A DNA stretch of 64,000 bases from Escherichia ruysiae (GCF_031323975.1 NZ_JAVIWS010000001.1:2170001-2234000); one strand, 5' to 3'; counted from the first letter of the stretch, positions 1 to 12,682 are shown. Translations and numbers: made by a program. The notes: generated by a model from the letters alone, not told the origin.

Positions 1-366
1 TCAGTCACACGCGTGGTGTTGACGATTCCGGCTCCTGCCGATGCCAACAGTGAAGAAGTGACGGAGATCCTGCTCACCGCAGCACGTCGCTGCTCGCTGG
101 TGATCGACAATCCGGCACCGGAAGTCTTCCTGGTGGATCTGCAACAGGGGATTCAGATTTTCGAGCTGCGTATTTACGCCGCTGAGATGGGTCACCGTAT
201 GCCGCTACGCCATGAGATCCACCAGCTGATTCTGGCAGGCTTCCACGCCCACGGTATCGATATGCCATTCCCGCCTTTCCAGATGCGTCTGGAAAGTCTG
301 AACGGTAAACAAACGGGAAGGACATTAACTTCTGCGGGTAGACGTCGCCAGGCGGGAAGTTTGTAA
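1..366 (+). CDS. mscM: Miniconductance mechanosensitive channel MscM, C-terminal end (partial)
   Basis: The window opens inside this gene; the reading frame is open from base 1 and ends with TAA at 366, giving the last 121 residues. The sequence (VVLTIPAPADANSEEV, then HGIDMPFPPFQ near the end) matches the cytoplasmic C-terminal domain of E. coli MscM (YjeP), a large MscS-family inner-membrane channel of about 1100 residues that opens under membrane tension and protects against hypo-osmotic shock. The N-terminal periplasmic and membrane parts lie outside the window. The GTG at 13 is an internal valine codon, not a start. Downstream come two inverted repeats and then yjeM in the opposite orientation. 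Confidence 0.93.
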   Translation, partial: SVTRVVLTIPAPADANSEEVTEILLTAARRCSLVIDNPAPEVFLVDLQQGIQIFELRIYAAEMGHRMPLRHEIHQLILAGFHAHGIDMPFPPFQMRLESLNGKQTGRTLTSAGRRRQAGSL

Positions 367-371
367 TGTGT

Positions 372-413
372 GAAGCTGCCAAATGACGCCAACGTGGCTA
401 ATTTAGCAGCTTA
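372..413. terminator. Inverted repeat after mscM
   Basis: AAGCTGCCAAAT and ATTTAGCAGCTT form a 12-bp stem with one mismatch, starting a few bases after the mscM stop codon. There is no clear T-run, so its role as a terminator or RNA-stabilising hairpin is inferred. Confidence 0.4.
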
Positions 414-474
414 ACTTCATCTTCAGTTATCTCCGGCTCCGGAGAGTATCATCCATAACGCATTTCTTCCTGAC

Positions 475-501
475 AACTCATCGCCGGACTGGCGATGAGT
501 T
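475..501. terminator. Bidirectional terminator between mscM and yjeM
   Basis: AACTCATCGCC, loop GGACT, GGCGATGAGTT: a perfect 11-bp stem located between two convergent genes, 14 bases from the yjeM stop. The flanking tract is only moderately T-rich. Confidence 0.55.
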
Positions 502-515
502 GTTATTGCAGATAA

Positions 516-2018
516 TCAATCTAAAGTTAACTGAGGCTGATTCGCCATGCGGCTGCAATAGTTCTGGTAAATCGCCATCGCTAACAGCGAGAAGAAGACA
601 GGCCCGCCAATCATCCACAATGTGCTGTCCCAGTCTCCGGCTTCAACTACAGGCTGAATGATGGTGAAGACGTTCGCAAATGTCACCACCAGTACAACAA
701 CCACAGTTGCGATCATTGCCGACATATGCGTTTTGAAAATCACAAACGGTCTGTCGAGATCCTGACGCGCTTTAAAGAACGGGAAAGCCAGCGCGAGGAA
801 CAGATATGGAATGGTCATGGAAACGTTCGCCATCAGCGTCAGCTTGTTAAAGAACGCCGATGCGGTGCCACCGCCAAAGGAAACCAGCAGGATGAAGACT
901 GTAACCAACCCACACTGCATCCACATAGCAATGGATGGCATCCCCATGGCGTTCAGGCGCGTCATCGGCTCCGGCCACAAGGCTTTCGGCGTCCCTTGAA
1001 TAATCGCTTTCAGTGGTGAGTAGCAAAGCGTAAAGAACGCACCGGTATAGGCGAGGAACATGGAAAGTCCGGTAATACGCGCAAACCATACGCCCAGCGA
1101 CAATGACGCTTCAGGTGATAAATGCAGTGCATTACCCAGAGACATCCCCAGGCTCTTCATCAGCACATAAGTAATATTACCAAGGTTAACAGAACCATTA
1201 CTTAATACCTGCTGCCAGTTAGTGCTGACGCCCCATAAGAATATTGCTAACGAATAACCGATTGAAATAACAATAGCGGCAAAAACAATACCTTTAGCAA
1301 AGTTCTTTTCTGGGTTTTCCGTTTTATCTACCAGCCCACCTACAGCCTCAATTCCGCCATAAGCAAAAATGGCAAATACGACAAAAGATAACATCGCCAG
1401 ACCGGACTGATATCCCGGATTCGGTGATGCCAGGAAATTAATATCCTGCGCGAAATGCCCACCATTTAATAACAAAATAGTAATGCTTACTAACAGCAAT
1501 ACTAAATTAAGACACATTACTGCAATACCGCCCACCGCAGTAATACGGGCAATTTTATTAATCCCTTTCGAGGCAACGACGGTAACCAGAATCATCCATG
1601 CTACAGCCAGCAGCCCAACCACCTGCGTAGGCTCAAGCCCAGCAATGCGCCAGTGCTGGGTCATATCGCTACCATAGAGGAAAGTAGAAAACGGCACCCA
1701 GACTTTAGCGGAGGTACTCACCATCCAAATGATATAAGAGGAAAACCACATAAATGTGCCGATGAAAGCAAAACGTGGTCCAACGCTATTATTCATCCAG
1801 GAATAGATACCGCCCTCTTCTTTGCGATAGGCAGCCCCCATTTCAGCCATCATTAAGGCGAATGGAATAAAGAATAATAATGCAGAAAATATATACCACG
1901 GAATCGCACTATATCCCATTAAATAATAAGCCGAAGGGCTATTCGCAAAACCGAATACTGAAGTAAAGATCATCAGTATGAGTCCAATTAGACTCATCTT
2001 TTTTATCGTGTGAGGCAT
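516..2018 (-). CDS. yjeM: Inner-membrane APC-family amino acid transporter YjeM
   Basis: The protein is 500 residues and very hydrophobic, with about twelve predicted membrane segments and the N-terminal pattern of the amino acid-polyamine-organocation (APC) superfamily. It matches K-12 YjeM almost throughout; the substrate is not established. The start chosen is the ATG at 2018 (MPHTIKKMSLIG), because AAGGATG lies 6-7 bases upstream and the K-12 protein starts there; the frame is open for 25 more codons upstream. It lies downstream of epmA on the same strand, 217 bases away, with a hairpin between. In K-12 yjeN and yjeO separate this gene from mscM; here only about 150 noncoding bases do. 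Confidence 0.93.
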   Translation of the reverse strand: MPHTIKKMSLIGLILMIFTSVFGFANSPSAYYLMGYSAIPWYIFSALLFFIPFALMMAEMGAAYRKEEGGIYSWMNNSVGPRFAFIGTFMWFSSYIIWMVSTSAKVWVPFSTFLYGSDMTQHWRIAGLEPTQVVGLLAVAWMILVTVVASKGINKIARITAVGGIAVMCLNLVLLLVSITILLLNGGHFAQDINFLASPNPGYQSGLAMLSFVVFAIFAYGGIEAVGGLVDKTENPEKNFAKGIVFAAIVISIGYSLAIFLWGVSTNWQQVLSNGSVNLGNITYVLMKSLGMSLGNALHLSPEASLSLGVWFARITGLSMFLAYTGAFFTLCYSPLKAIIQGTPKALWPEPMTRLNAMGMPSIAMWMQCGLVTVFILLVSFGGGTASAFFNKLTLMANVSMTIPYLFLALAFPFFKARQDLDRPFVIFKTHMSAMIATVVVVLVVTFANVFTIIQPVVEAGDWDSTLWMIGGPVFFSLLAMAIYQNYCSRMANQPQLTLD

Positions 2019-2180
2019 GAAATCATCCTTCATTTCAGCGCGCATATTAAACGCGCCAACTAACTGCACTACCCACCGATTGGTGGGCAACAATAAAACT
2101 AAAACAGAATTGATACCTGGATGATAGCAAACATCCAGTCTTAAATTGTGCGCTTTAGCGGAAAAATGAAAACATATGCT

Positions 2181-2209
2181 ACAGAATGGCGCCAGCTACG
2201 CCATTCTGT
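2181..2209 (-). terminator. Hairpin downstream of epmA
   Basis: ACAGAATGGCG and CGCCATTCTGT form a perfect 11-bp stem with a 7-base loop, located 27 bases after the epmA stop codon on the minus strand. The following minus-strand sequence becomes T-rich. It is the probable epmA terminator. Confidence 0.55.
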
Positions 2210-2235
2210 GTTGGATTTTAGCCAATTTTTCAGAA

Positions 2236-3213
2236 TTATGCCCGGTCAACACTAAAGGCGATCACTTCTGCCAGTGTCTCCGCGCCCAGTGCCAACATCA
2301 CCAGGCGGTCAACGCCTAACGCCACGCCGGAACAGTCGGGCATACCAACTTCAAGAGCTTCGATCAGGTTATGGTCTATCGGATGCTGCGGTAAACCACG
2401 TGCCGCACGTTTACGGTTATCCTGTTCAAAGCGTTGTTGCTGTTCACGGGCATCCGTCAATTCATGGAAACCATTCGCCAGCTCAATACCTTTGTAGTAG
2501 ACCTCGAAGCGTTCTGCGACCCGATGATCCTCGGTACTGATTTGTGCCAGTGATGCCTGAGTGGCTGGAAAATGGTACACAAAAGTTGGTTTCTCTTTAC
2601 CAATGTTCGGTTCCACGCCAAAGGTAAACAACAGTTGCAGCAGCGTGTCGCGATCTTCTTCGGTACCTGCAACGTTGCTGAGATCCAGCTTTGCCGCCAC
2701 TTCCCGCAACTGCGTTTTATCAGCAGAGAGCGGATCAATTTCCAGATAACGCAAGAAGGCTTGCTGATAAGAGAGGCTTTCTGCTGCCGGGCAGTCCAGC
2801 ACCTGTTGCAGAAGATCGTCCACCTCGTTCATCAACCGGTACATATCATAGTGCGGTCGATACCACTCCAGCATAGTAAACTCAGGGTTGTGATAACGCC
2901 CCATCTCTTCATTACGGAAGCTGCGGCACAGCTGGAATACCGGACCACAACCGGCCACCAACAGGCGTTTCATGTGGTATTCCGGACTGGTCATTAACCA
3001 GAGATTCATCCCCTGCGAATGCCCGGGGCCAACGAAACGTGTCTCAAACGGGACCAGATGAATATCGGTTACCGTTGCCTGGCTCATACAAGGCGTCTCC
3101 ACCTCCAGCACTCCACGATCGGCAAAGAAACGACGGATCTCCGCCATAATCGCCGCACGTTTTAATAAGTTAGGAATAGACGCGCTCGGCTGCCAGGATG
3201 CCGTTTCGCTCAT
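2236..3213 (-). CDS. epmA: EF-P--(R)-beta-lysine ligase EpmA (PoxA/GenX)
   Basis: This 325-residue protein is a paralogue of the class II lysyl-tRNA synthetase catalytic domain that lacks the tRNA anticodon-binding domain. It activates (R)-beta-lysine with ATP and attaches it to Lys34 of elongation factor P. The class II motifs are visible: motif 2 [20 protein letters not shown] near residue 100 and motif 3 [15 protein letters not shown] near the C-terminus. The ATG at 3213 ([10 protein letters not shown]) matches the K-12 start; the frame extends 15 codons upstream without support. Its partners epmB and efp are also in this window, at 9.6-11.2 kb. It is divergent from frdA. Confidence 0.96.
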   Translation of the reverse strand: MSETASWQPSASIPNLLKRAAIMAEIRRFFADRGVLEVETPCMSQATVTDIHLVPFETRFVGPGHSQGMNLWLMTSPEYHMKRLLVAGCGPVFQLCRSFRNEEMGRYHNPEFTMLEWYRPHYDMYRLMNEVDDLLQQVLDCPAAESLSYQQAFLRYLEIDPLSADKTQLREVAAKLDLSNVAGTEEDRDTLLQLLFTFGVEPNIGKEKPTFVYHFPATQASLAQISTEDHRVAERFEVYYKGIELANGFHELTDAREQQQRFEQDNRKRAARGLPQHPIDHNLIEALEVGMPDCSGVALGVDRLVMLALGAETLAEVIAFSVDRA

Positions 3214-3537
3214 AGTAAAATCTCCAGTTTTTAACAAGGGCACGAAGTCTACTCGCAACGCGGCGGCGAGACAAATTTTACGCAGGAATCAATCAACGGT
3301 GGACGGCGACTAAAAAAACCGCAATATGATGGTTTAGTAATTAAATTAATCATCTTCAGTGATAATTTAGCCCCCTGGCACGCTAAAAAAATCGATCTCG
3401 TCAAATTTCAGACTTATCCATCAGACTATACTGTTGTACCTATAAAGGAGCAGTGGAATAGCGTTCGCAGGCCGTAACTTTCAGATACTTACCCTGAAGT
3501 ACGGTGCTGCGGGATAAAAACAATCTGGAGGAATGTC
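3214..3537. promoter_or_regulatory. Divergent epmA / frdA control region
   Basis: This 324-base noncoding region holds the promoters of epmA (minus) and frdABCD (plus). An FNR-like motif TCGAT-CTCG-TCAA lies at 3392-3404 and a -10-like TATACT at 3426-3431, matching the arrangement of the K-12 frd promoter, which is activated by FNR without oxygen and repressed by NarL with nitrate. The leader includes AATCTGGAGGAATGTC, with GGAGG at 3526-3530, before the frdA GTG. Site boundaries are judged by eye. Confidence 0.6.
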
Positions 3538-5338
3538 GTGCAAACCTTTCAAGCCGATCTTGCCATTGTAGGTGCCGGTGGCGCGGGATTACGTGCTGCA
3601 ATTGCTGCCGCGCAGGCAAATCCAAATGCAAAAATCGCACTAATCTCAAAAGTATACCCGATGCGCAGCCATACCGTTGCCGCTGAAGGGGGCTCCGCCG
3701 CTGTCGCGCAGGATCATGACAGCTTCGAATATCACTTTCACGATACAGTAGCGGGTGGCGACTGGTTGTGTGAGCAGGATGTCGTGGATTATTTCGTCCA
3801 CCACTGCCCAACCGAAATGACCCAACTGGAACTGTGGGGATGCCCATGGAGCCGTCGCCCGGATGGTAGCGTCAACGTACGTCGCTTCGGCGGCATGAAA
3901 ATCGAGCGTACCTGGTTCGCCGCCGATAAGACCGGCTTCCATATGCTGCACACGCTGTTCCAGACCTCTCTGCAATTCCCGCAGATCCAGCGTTTTGACG
4001 AACACTTCGTGCTGGATATTCTGGTCGATGATGGTCATGTTCGCGGCCTGGTAGCCATGAACATGATGGAAGGTACGTTGGTACAGATCCGCGCTAATGC
4101 GGTAGTCATGGCAACCGGCGGTGCGGGTCGTGTATATCGCTACAACACCAATGGCGGTATCGTAACTGGTGACGGTATGGGTATGGCGCTGAGCCATGGC
4201 GTTCCGCTGCGTGATATGGAATTCGTTCAATATCACCCGACCGGCCTGCCAGGTTCCGGTATCCTGATGACCGAAGGTTGCCGTGGTGAAGGCGGTATTC
4301 TGGTCAATAAAAACGGCTACCGTTATCTGCAAGACTACGGTATGGGCCCGGAAACGCCGCTGGGCGAGCCGAAAAACAAATATATGGAACTGGGTCCGCG
4401 CGACAAAGTTTCTCAGGCCTTCTGGCACGAATGGCGTAAAGGTAACACCATTTCCACGCCACGTGGCGATGTGGTTTATCTCGACCTGCGTCATCTGGGC
4501 GAGAAAAAACTGCACGAACGTCTGCCGTTCATCTGTGAACTGGCGAAAGCGTACGTTGGCGTCGATCCGGTTAAAGAACCGATTCCGGTACGTCCGACCG
4601 CGCACTACACCATGGGCGGTATCGAAACCGATCAGAACTGCGAAACCCGTATTAAAGGTCTGTTTGCCGTTGGCGAATGTTCTTCTGTTGGTCTGCACGG
4701 TGCAAACCGTCTGGGTTCCAACTCGCTGGCAGAACTGGTGGTCTTCGGTCGTCTGGCGGGTGAGCAAGCTATGGAACGCGCATCTACCGCCGGTAATGGC
4801 AACGATGCGGCAATCAATGCCCAGGTTGCTGGCGTTGAGCAGCGTCTGAAAGATCTGGTTAACCAGGATGGCGGCGAAAACTGGGCGAAGATCCGCGACG
4901 AAATGGGTCAGTCCATGGAAGAAGGTTGCGGTATCTACCGTACACCGGAACTGATGCAGAAAACCATCGACAAACTGGCGGAGCTGCAGGAACGCTTCAA
5001 GCGCGTGCGCATCACCGATACCTCCAGCGTGTTCAACACCGACCTGCTCTACACCATTGAACTGGGTCACGGTCTGAACGTTGCTGAATGTATGGCGCAC
5101 TCCGCAATGGCACGTAAAGAATCTCGCGGCGCACACCAGCGTCTGGACGAAGGTTGCACCGAGCGTGACGACGTCAACTTCCTCAAACACACCCTCGCCT
5201 TCCGCGATGCTGATGGCACTACCCGCCTGGAGTACAGCGACGTGAAGATTACTACGCTGCCGCCAGCTAAACGCGTTTACGGTGGCGAAGCGGATGCAGC
5301 CGATAAGGCGGAAGCAGCCAATAAGAAGGAGAAGGCGA

Positions 5339-5346
<8 letters not shown>
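3538..5346 (+). CDS. frdA: Fumarate reductase flavoprotein subunit FrdA
   Basis: The 602-residue catalytic subunit of the membrane-bound menaquinol:fumarate reductase carries the active site and covalent FAD. The N-terminal dinucleotide-binding motif [13 protein letters not shown] (about residues 8-20) and the flavinylation motif [10 protein letters not shown] (His45) are present, as are the C-terminal substrate-site stretches HYTMGGI and [10 protein letters not shown]. The start is GTG, preceded by a strong GGAGG 7 bases away, as in K-12. It is the first gene of frdABCD and overlaps frdB by 8 bases. Fumarate reduction supports anaerobic respiration, using fumarate supplied by aspA/dcuA/dcuB/fumB in the same window. 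Confidence 0.98.
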
Positions 5347-6479
<1,133 letters not shown>

Positions 6480-6489
6480 GGAGCCTGAG

Positions 6490-8045
<1,556 letters not shown>

Positions 8046-8055
8046 CAACGCAGAT

Positions 8056-8078
8056 GGTCCGAATTTTCGGACCTTTTA
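8056..8078 (+). terminator. ampC terminator
   Basis: GGTCCGAA and TTCGGACC form a perfect 8-bp stem followed by TTTTAT, 10 bases after the ampC stop codon. Confidence 0.8.
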
Positions 8079-8133
8079 TCCGCATTTCCTTTCTGTCATC
8101 TACACTTAGAAAAAAACCAGTAAGGAAACATTT

Positions 8134-8667
8134 ATGCGCCTGCTCCCTCTCGTTGCCGCAGCGACAGCGGCATTTCTGGTCGTTGCCTGTAGTTCTCCCA
8201 CACCGCCTCGTGGCGTTACTGTGGTAAATAATTTCGATACCAAACGCTATTTGGGTACGTGGTATGAGATTGCCCGTTTTGATCACCGTTTTGAACGCGG
8301 GCTGGAGAAAGTGACTGCGACGTATAGCCTGCGGGATGACGGCGGCCTGAATGTCATCAACAAGGGTTATAATCCGGACAGAGAGATGTGGCAGCAAAGC
8401 GAAGGAAAAGCGTACTTTACGGGAGACCCGCATCGCGCCGCGCTGAAAGTGTCGTTCTTTGGCCCTTTCTATGGCGGCTATAACGTCATTGCGCTAGATC
8501 GGGAGTACCGCCATGCGCTGGTTTGTGGCCCGGATCGCGATTACCTGTGGATACTCTCCCGCACCCCAACCATTTCTGACGAAGTTAAACAGGAGATGCT
8601 GGCAGTCGCGACCCGGGAAGGGTTTGATGTCAGTAAGTTTATTTGGGTACAGCAGCCCAGCAGTTAA
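8134..8667 (+). CDS. blc: Outer-membrane lipocalin Blc
   Basis: This 177-residue lipoprotein has the signal peptide [19 protein letters not shown] with a lipobox (VVAC, cysteine 19). The lipocalin signature ([17 protein letters not shown]) follows, and [12 protein letters not shown] lies in the barrel. Blc binds lysophospholipids at the inner leaflet of the outer membrane; it is RpoS-induced in K-12. AAGGAAAC precedes the ATG. Its last four bases overlap the last four of sugE, which is convergent. Confidence 0.96.
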   Translation: MRLLPLVAAATAAFLVVACSSPTPPRGVTVVNNFDTKRYLGTWYEIARFDHRFERGLEKVTATYSLRDDGGLNVINKGYNPDREMWQQSEGKAYFTGDPHRAALKVSFFGPFYGGYNVIALDREYRHALVCGPDRDYLWILSRTPTISDEVKQEMLAVATREGFDVSKFIWVQQPSS

Positions 8668-8981
8668 TGGGTGCTAAGTTTCAGACCAATAATCCCCAGT
8701 ACGATTAACGCCAGACTCGCCAGGCGCATCGGGTTAGCGGACTCACCGAGCAGTACAATGCCGGTAATCGCCGCCCCGACTGCGCCAATTCCCGTCCACA
8801 CGGCATAAGCCGTCCCTACTGGTAACGATTTCATCGCCCAGGCAAGTAGCGCCATACTAACAACCATCGCCGTCACGGTAATAACGCTTGGTGTCAGGCG
8901 ACTAAAGCCGTGCGTATATTTCAGGCCAACCGCCCATACCACTTCCAGCAGACCAGCAATAACTAAGATTATCCAGGACAT
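8664..8981 (-). CDS. sugE: Guanidinium exporter Gdx (SugE)
   Basis: This 105-residue protein of the small multidrug resistance family has four membrane helices and the conserved membrane glutamate in helix 1 ([13 protein letters not shown], Glu13). SugE/Gdx members export guanidinium in exchange for protons, and a guanidine-II riboswitch lies directly upstream here. The start [10 protein letters not shown] at 8981 is supported by GGAG a short distance upstream and by the K-12 length; 21 upstream codons of open frame are riboswitch sequence. Confidence 0.96.
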   Translation of the reverse strand: MSWIILVIAGLLEVVWAVGLKYTHGFSRLTPSVITVTAMVVSMALLAWAMKSLPVGTAYAVWTGIGAVGAAITGIVLLGESANPMRLASLALIVLGIIGLKLSTH

Positions 8982-8999
8982 ATCAGGCTCCGGAGATTT

Positions 9000-9045
9000 G
9001 GGGCCGTCCCCGGTGAAAAGAAGCGTTTGCAGGTCGTCCTGCAAA
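9000..9045 (-). promoter_or_regulatory. Guanidine-II riboswitch (mini-ykkC) of sugE
   Basis: On the minus strand two hairpins sit next to each other: TTTGCAGG-ACGA-CCTGCAAA (9045-9026) and GGGG-ACGG-CCCC (9011-9000). Both loops fit the ACGR consensus of mini-ykkC RNAs, which bind guanidine and free the ribosome-binding site of gdx/sugE genes. The second hairpin ends 19 bases before the sugE ATG. Confidence 0.88.
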
Positions 9046-9157
9046 GCTGATGGTGAAGGAGGTATTTTGCCGATTTAAGAGGAAATTTCAACGGTTACGA
9101 CAGTGATTACCGCCGAGAAAAACAAACGGCACGACAAATCTGCCGTACCGTTATTGC

Positions 9158-9304
9158 TTATTGCTGCGCTTTCGTCGCTGCGCCAGAAATCGCGTTACCG
9201 CCATCAGAAATGTCTTCACCAACGCCGCGCGTGGTATTGCAGGCGGTTAATACAGTTGAAAGCACCAGAACAGAAAAGATCGCTGCAATTGTCTTCTTAA
9301 CCAT
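9158..9304 (-). CDS. ecnB: Entericidin B, bacteriolytic small lipoprotein
   Basis: This 48-residue lipoprotein begins [19 protein letters not shown] with the lipobox LTAC and a mature part starting [10 protein letters not shown]. Entericidin B is described as the toxin-like member of the ecnAB pair that promotes lysis in stationary phase, controlled in E. coli by RpoS and osmolarity. GGAAGACGTT provides the ribosome-binding site. It lies 111 bases downstream of ecnA on the same strand. The sequence agrees with the K-12 protein as remembered. Confidence 0.93.
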
Positions 9305-9415
9305 AACGTCTTCCTTTTAGGTAATGTTATTTGTGTTTGCCTATAGCAAATTAATAATAGACAACATCACCAAAAATGACGGAAATCTGATGATTTTTCG
9401 GAAGTGAAGAATAAA

Positions 9416-9541
9416 TTAGCTGGCAGCGCGGGAGATGGAATTACCAAGATGTTTGATGTCTTCGCCGAAACCCCGAGCGGTGTTACAGCCCGTAAGCAGC
9501 GTGCTGGCAAGCAAAACAAGAACGATAAGGCGTTTCATCAT
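9416..9541 (-). CDS. ecnA: Entericidin A, small lipoprotein antidote
   Basis: This 41-residue protein ([18 protein letters not shown], lipobox LTGC at cysteine 19, mature [10 protein letters not shown]) is the proposed antidote partner of entericidin B. Both mature proteins share a CNT-RG-GEDI motif. The double ATG at 9541/9538 leaves the exact start open; the first is used here. It sits between efp and ecnB on the minus strand. Confidence 0.9.
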   Translation of the reverse strand: MMKRLIVLVLLASTLLTGCNTARGFGEDIKHLGNSISRAAS

Positions 9542-9592
9542 CTCTGACCTGAATAAGTGATGGTGCAGCCAACAGGCCGCACCACAACCGCA

Positions 9593-10159
9593 TTACTTCA
9601 CGCGAGAGACGTATTCACCAGAGCGGGTATCCACTTTGATGACTTCGCCGATCTGTACGAACAGCGGAACTTTAACCACAGCGCCAGTAGACAGGGTAGC
9701 CGGTTTGCCGCCAGTACCTGCGGTATCGCCTTTCAGACCCGGATCGGTATCAACGATTTCCAGTTCAACGAAGTTCGGCGGAGTAACGGAGATCGGCTGA
9801 CCATTCCACAGAGTTACAATGCACTCAGCCTGATCCAGCAGCCATTTAGCGTTGTCGCCAATTGCTTTCGCATCAGCAGACAGCTGCTCGAAGGTTTCGT
9901 TGTTCATGAAGTGCCAGAACTCACCGTCGTTGTACAGGTAAGTCAGGTTCATATCGACAACATCAGCGCCTTCAGCGGAATCAGTAGATTTGAAAGTTTT
10001 TTCTACGCGAGTACCAGTCAGCAGACGACGCAGTTTAACGCGAGCAAATGCCTGGCCTTTACCCGGTTTTACGAATTCACTCGCTTCAACCGCGTAAGGT
10101 TCGCCGTCTAACATGATTTTAAGACCAGCACGAAAATCGTTGCTATAGTACGTTGCCAT
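9593..10159 (-). CDS. efp: Elongation factor P
   Basis: This 188-residue factor, shaped like a tRNA, enters stalled ribosomes at the E site and promotes peptide bonds at polyproline stretches. The modification loop VKPGKGQAF holds Lys34, the residue beta-lysylated by EpmA using (R)-beta-lysine made by EpmB. KOW-like N-terminal and OB-fold C-terminal domains are full length. It is divergent from epmB, with only 41 bases between start codons, so the two share a promoter region. Confidence 0.98.
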
Positions 10160-10200
10160 AAGGCCCTCTGAAATTTGTTAATTGGTAGCTAAGCCACAAA

Positions 10201-11229
10201 ATGGCGCATATTGTAACCCTAAATACCCCATCCAGAGAAGATTGGTTAACGCAACTTGCCGATGTTGTGACCGATCCTGATGAACTTCTGCGTCTTTTGA
10301 ATATAGACGCGGACGAAAAACTGTTGGCCGGACGCAGCGCCAAAAAGCTGTTTGCACTGCGCGTGCCCCGCTCATTTATCGATCGCATGGAGAAAGGCAA
10401 TCCTGACGATCCACTTTTGCGTCAGGTACTTACCTCGCAAGATGAGTTTGTCGTCGCGCCCGGATTCTCCACCGATCCGCTGGAAGAACAGCACAGCGTA
10501 GTGCCTGGTTTGTTGCATAAATATCACAACCGGGCGCTACTGTTGGTTAAAGGCGGCTGCGCGGTAAATTGTCGCTACTGTTTCCGTCGCCACTTCCCGT
10601 ATGCCGAAAATCAGGGCAACAAGCGTAACTGGCAGGCGGCGCTTGAGTATGTTGCGGCGCATCCGGAACTGGACGAGATTATTTTCTCCGGCGGCGATCC
10701 GCTGATGGCGAAAGATCACGAGCTGGACTGGCTGCTGACGCAACTGGAGGCGATCCCGCATATCAAACGTCTGCGGATTCACAGCCGTCTGCCGATTGTG
10801 ATCCCGGCGCGCATCACAGAGTCGCTGGCTGAACGCTTTGCCCGTTCTACGTTGCAAATCTTGCTGGTGAATCACATCAACCATGCCAATGAAGTAGATG
10901 AAACATTCCGTCAGGCAATGGCTAAGTTGCGCCGCGTGGGCGTTACTTTGCTGAACCAGAGCGTTCTGTTACGTGGCGTGAATGACAACGCGCAAACGCT
11001 GGCAAACCTGAGTAATGCCTTGTTCGATGCGGGCGTGATGCCCTATTACCTGCATGTGCTCGATAAAGTGCAGGGCGCAGCGCATTTTATGGTGAGTGAT
11101 GATGAAGCACGGCAGATTATGCGTGAGTTGCTGACACTGGTGTCGGGATATCTGGTGCCGAAACTGGCGCGAGAAATTGGCGGTGAACCCAGCAAAACGC
11201 CTCTGGATCTCCAGCTACGCCAGCAGTAA
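10201..11229 (+). CDS. epmB: EF-P lysine 2,3-aminomutase EpmB
   Basis: This 342-residue radical SAM enzyme converts (S)-alpha-lysine to (R)-beta-lysine for EF-P modification. The cluster motif CAVNCRYCFRRHFPY (CxxxCxxC) lies near residue 120, and FSGGDPLM near residue 160 is the SAM/glycine-rich motif. It is shorter than catabolic lysine 2,3-aminomutases. With epmA and efp in the same window, the complete modification system is present. Two REP sequences follow the stop. Confidence 0.96.
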   Translation: MAHIVTLNTPSREDWLTQLADVVTDPDELLRLLNIDADEKLLAGRSAKKLFALRVPRSFIDRMEKGNPDDPLLRQVLTSQDEFVVAPGFSTDPLEEQHSVVPGLLHKYHNRALLLVKGGCAVNCRYCFRRHFPYAENQGNKRNWQAALEYVAAHPELDEIIFSGGDPLMAKDHELDWLLTQLEAIPHIKRLRIHSRLPIVIPARITESLAERFARSTLQILLVNHINHANEVDETFRQAMAKLRRVGVTLLNQSVLLRGVNDNAQTLANLSNALFDAGVMPYYLHVLDKVQGAAHFMVSDDEARQIMRELLTLVSGYLVPKLAREIGGEPSKTPLDLQLRQQ

Positions 11230-11258
11230 CTGATTAACAGGGAAGTTAAACAGAAAAT

Positions 11259-11350
<92 letters not shown>

Positions 11351-11610
11351 AGCAACAAACGCAAGTACAGCAACCTGTCATTAAACTGGGAATTTTAATC
11401 TTTGCACGTTGCATAACCTTTAATTATTCATATGCATTGCTGTTGTTACTCTTTATATAACTAACACCAATAATTAACCTTTCTTTTCTGTTTATATAGA
11501 GTGAGCACGGCTATTTATGTTATTTTAACAACTATTACTACCAAGCTCATTTATCTGGCTTATAAATTAAAATTAATTATTTTATTGAGAAATGGTTAGG
11601 GAGAACCTAC

Positions 11611-12480
11611 ATGGCCATAAGCATCAAGGGTGTTAATACCGGTGTTATTCGCAAAAGTAATAATTTCATTGCACTGGCACTGAAAATTAAAGAGCCTCGC
11701 AATAAAGAGTCGTTATTCTTTATGTCTGTCATGGAACTGCGCGACCTGCTGATTGCGCTGGAAAGTCGTCTGCATCAAAAGCATAAACTGGATGCTGATA
11801 CACGTATTCAGTATGAGCAGGCTCGCGATAAAGTCATGAAGAAAATGGCAGAGAATATCCCAGAAATTCTGGTTGATGAGCTTAAAAATGCCGATATTAA
11901 TCGCCGGGTTAACACTCTGGAACTTACCGATAACCAGGGCGAAAATCTCACATTCACATTAACTCTGCATGATGGCAGCAAATGTGAATTAATTGTCAAT
12001 GAGTTGCAGATTGAAATGCTGGCGCGAGCAATCATTCATGCAATTAATAATGCTAAAATGCGTGAACTGGCATTGCGTATTACATCGCTATTAGATTTCC
12101 TGCCGTTATATGACGTCGACTGCCAGGACAATGGCAATCTGGAATATGACACCTATTCTCAGCCGGAATGGAAACATAATCTGTTTAGCCATTATCTGGC
12201 GGTGCTTTATCGCTTTAAAGATGAAAGTGGTAAAGAACAATTTAGCGGCGCGGTGGTGAAAACGCGTGAAGCGACAGCGGGTAAAGAAATTGAGGCTATC
12301 ACACGCCGGATGCTTGATTTCAGCCCACGGCTGAAAAAACTCGCGGGTGTGCCATCTCAGGTCTACGTTCGTACAGTAGCAGCAAATAACGCCCAACCAC
12401 TGACTCAGGATCAATGCTTACGCGCAATACATCACTTACGAGTTCAGTCCATCAGCAAGGCCGCGCCACAGGCGAAATAA
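11611..12480 (+). CDS. yjeJ: Uncharacterised protein YjeJ
   Basis: This 289-residue protein without signal peptide or membrane segments matches K-12 YjeJ in length and sequence. I recognise no catalytic motif and its function is not known to me. The start MAISIKGVNTG follows TTAGGGAGAACCTAC, a good ribosome-binding site. The gene stands alone, with an AT-rich upstream region and a REP pair on each side in opposite orientation. Confidence 0.9.
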   Translation: MAISIKGVNTGVIRKSNNFIALALKIKEPRNKESLFFMSVMELRDLLIALESRLHQKHKLDADTRIQYEQARDKVMKKMAENIPEILVDELKNADINRRVNTLELTDNQGENLTFTLTLHDGSKCELIVNELQIEMLARAIIHAINNAKMRELALRITSLLDFLPLYDVDCQDNGNLEYDTYSQPEWKHNLFSHYLAVLYRFKDESGKEQFSGAVVKTREATAGKEIEAITRRMLDFSPRLKKLAGVPSQVYVRTVAANNAQPLTQDQCLRAIHHLRVQSISKAAPQAK

Positions 12481-12547
12481 TCTCATCTTTTTGAATGCGA
12501 GGCTGGAGCCCTCCAGCCTGAAATTACTGATAACGTGATCGTTGATC

Positions 12548-12650
12548 ATGCCGGATGCGGCGTAAACGCCTTATCTGGCCTACAAATTCTCGAGCATTCA
12601 ATCAGTTGCAATGCCCGATGTAGGCCTGATAAGCGAAGCGCATCAGGCAA
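12548..12650. repeat. BIME: two REP sequences after yjeJ
   Basis: GCCGGATGCGGCGTAAACGCCTTATCTGGC and GGCCTGATAAGCGAAGCGCATCAGGC form a REP pair that is approximately the reverse complement of the pair at 11259-11350, so yjeJ lies between inverted copies. Confidence 0.85.
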
Positions 12651-12682
12651 TTACACGTTTGTCATCCAGCCTCTGGATCACA

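Noticed and set aside
3646..5190. 514-codon open frame on the minus strand opposite frdA
   Set aside because: It is a mirror of the strong codon bias of frdA, with no ribosome-binding site and no recognisable protein.
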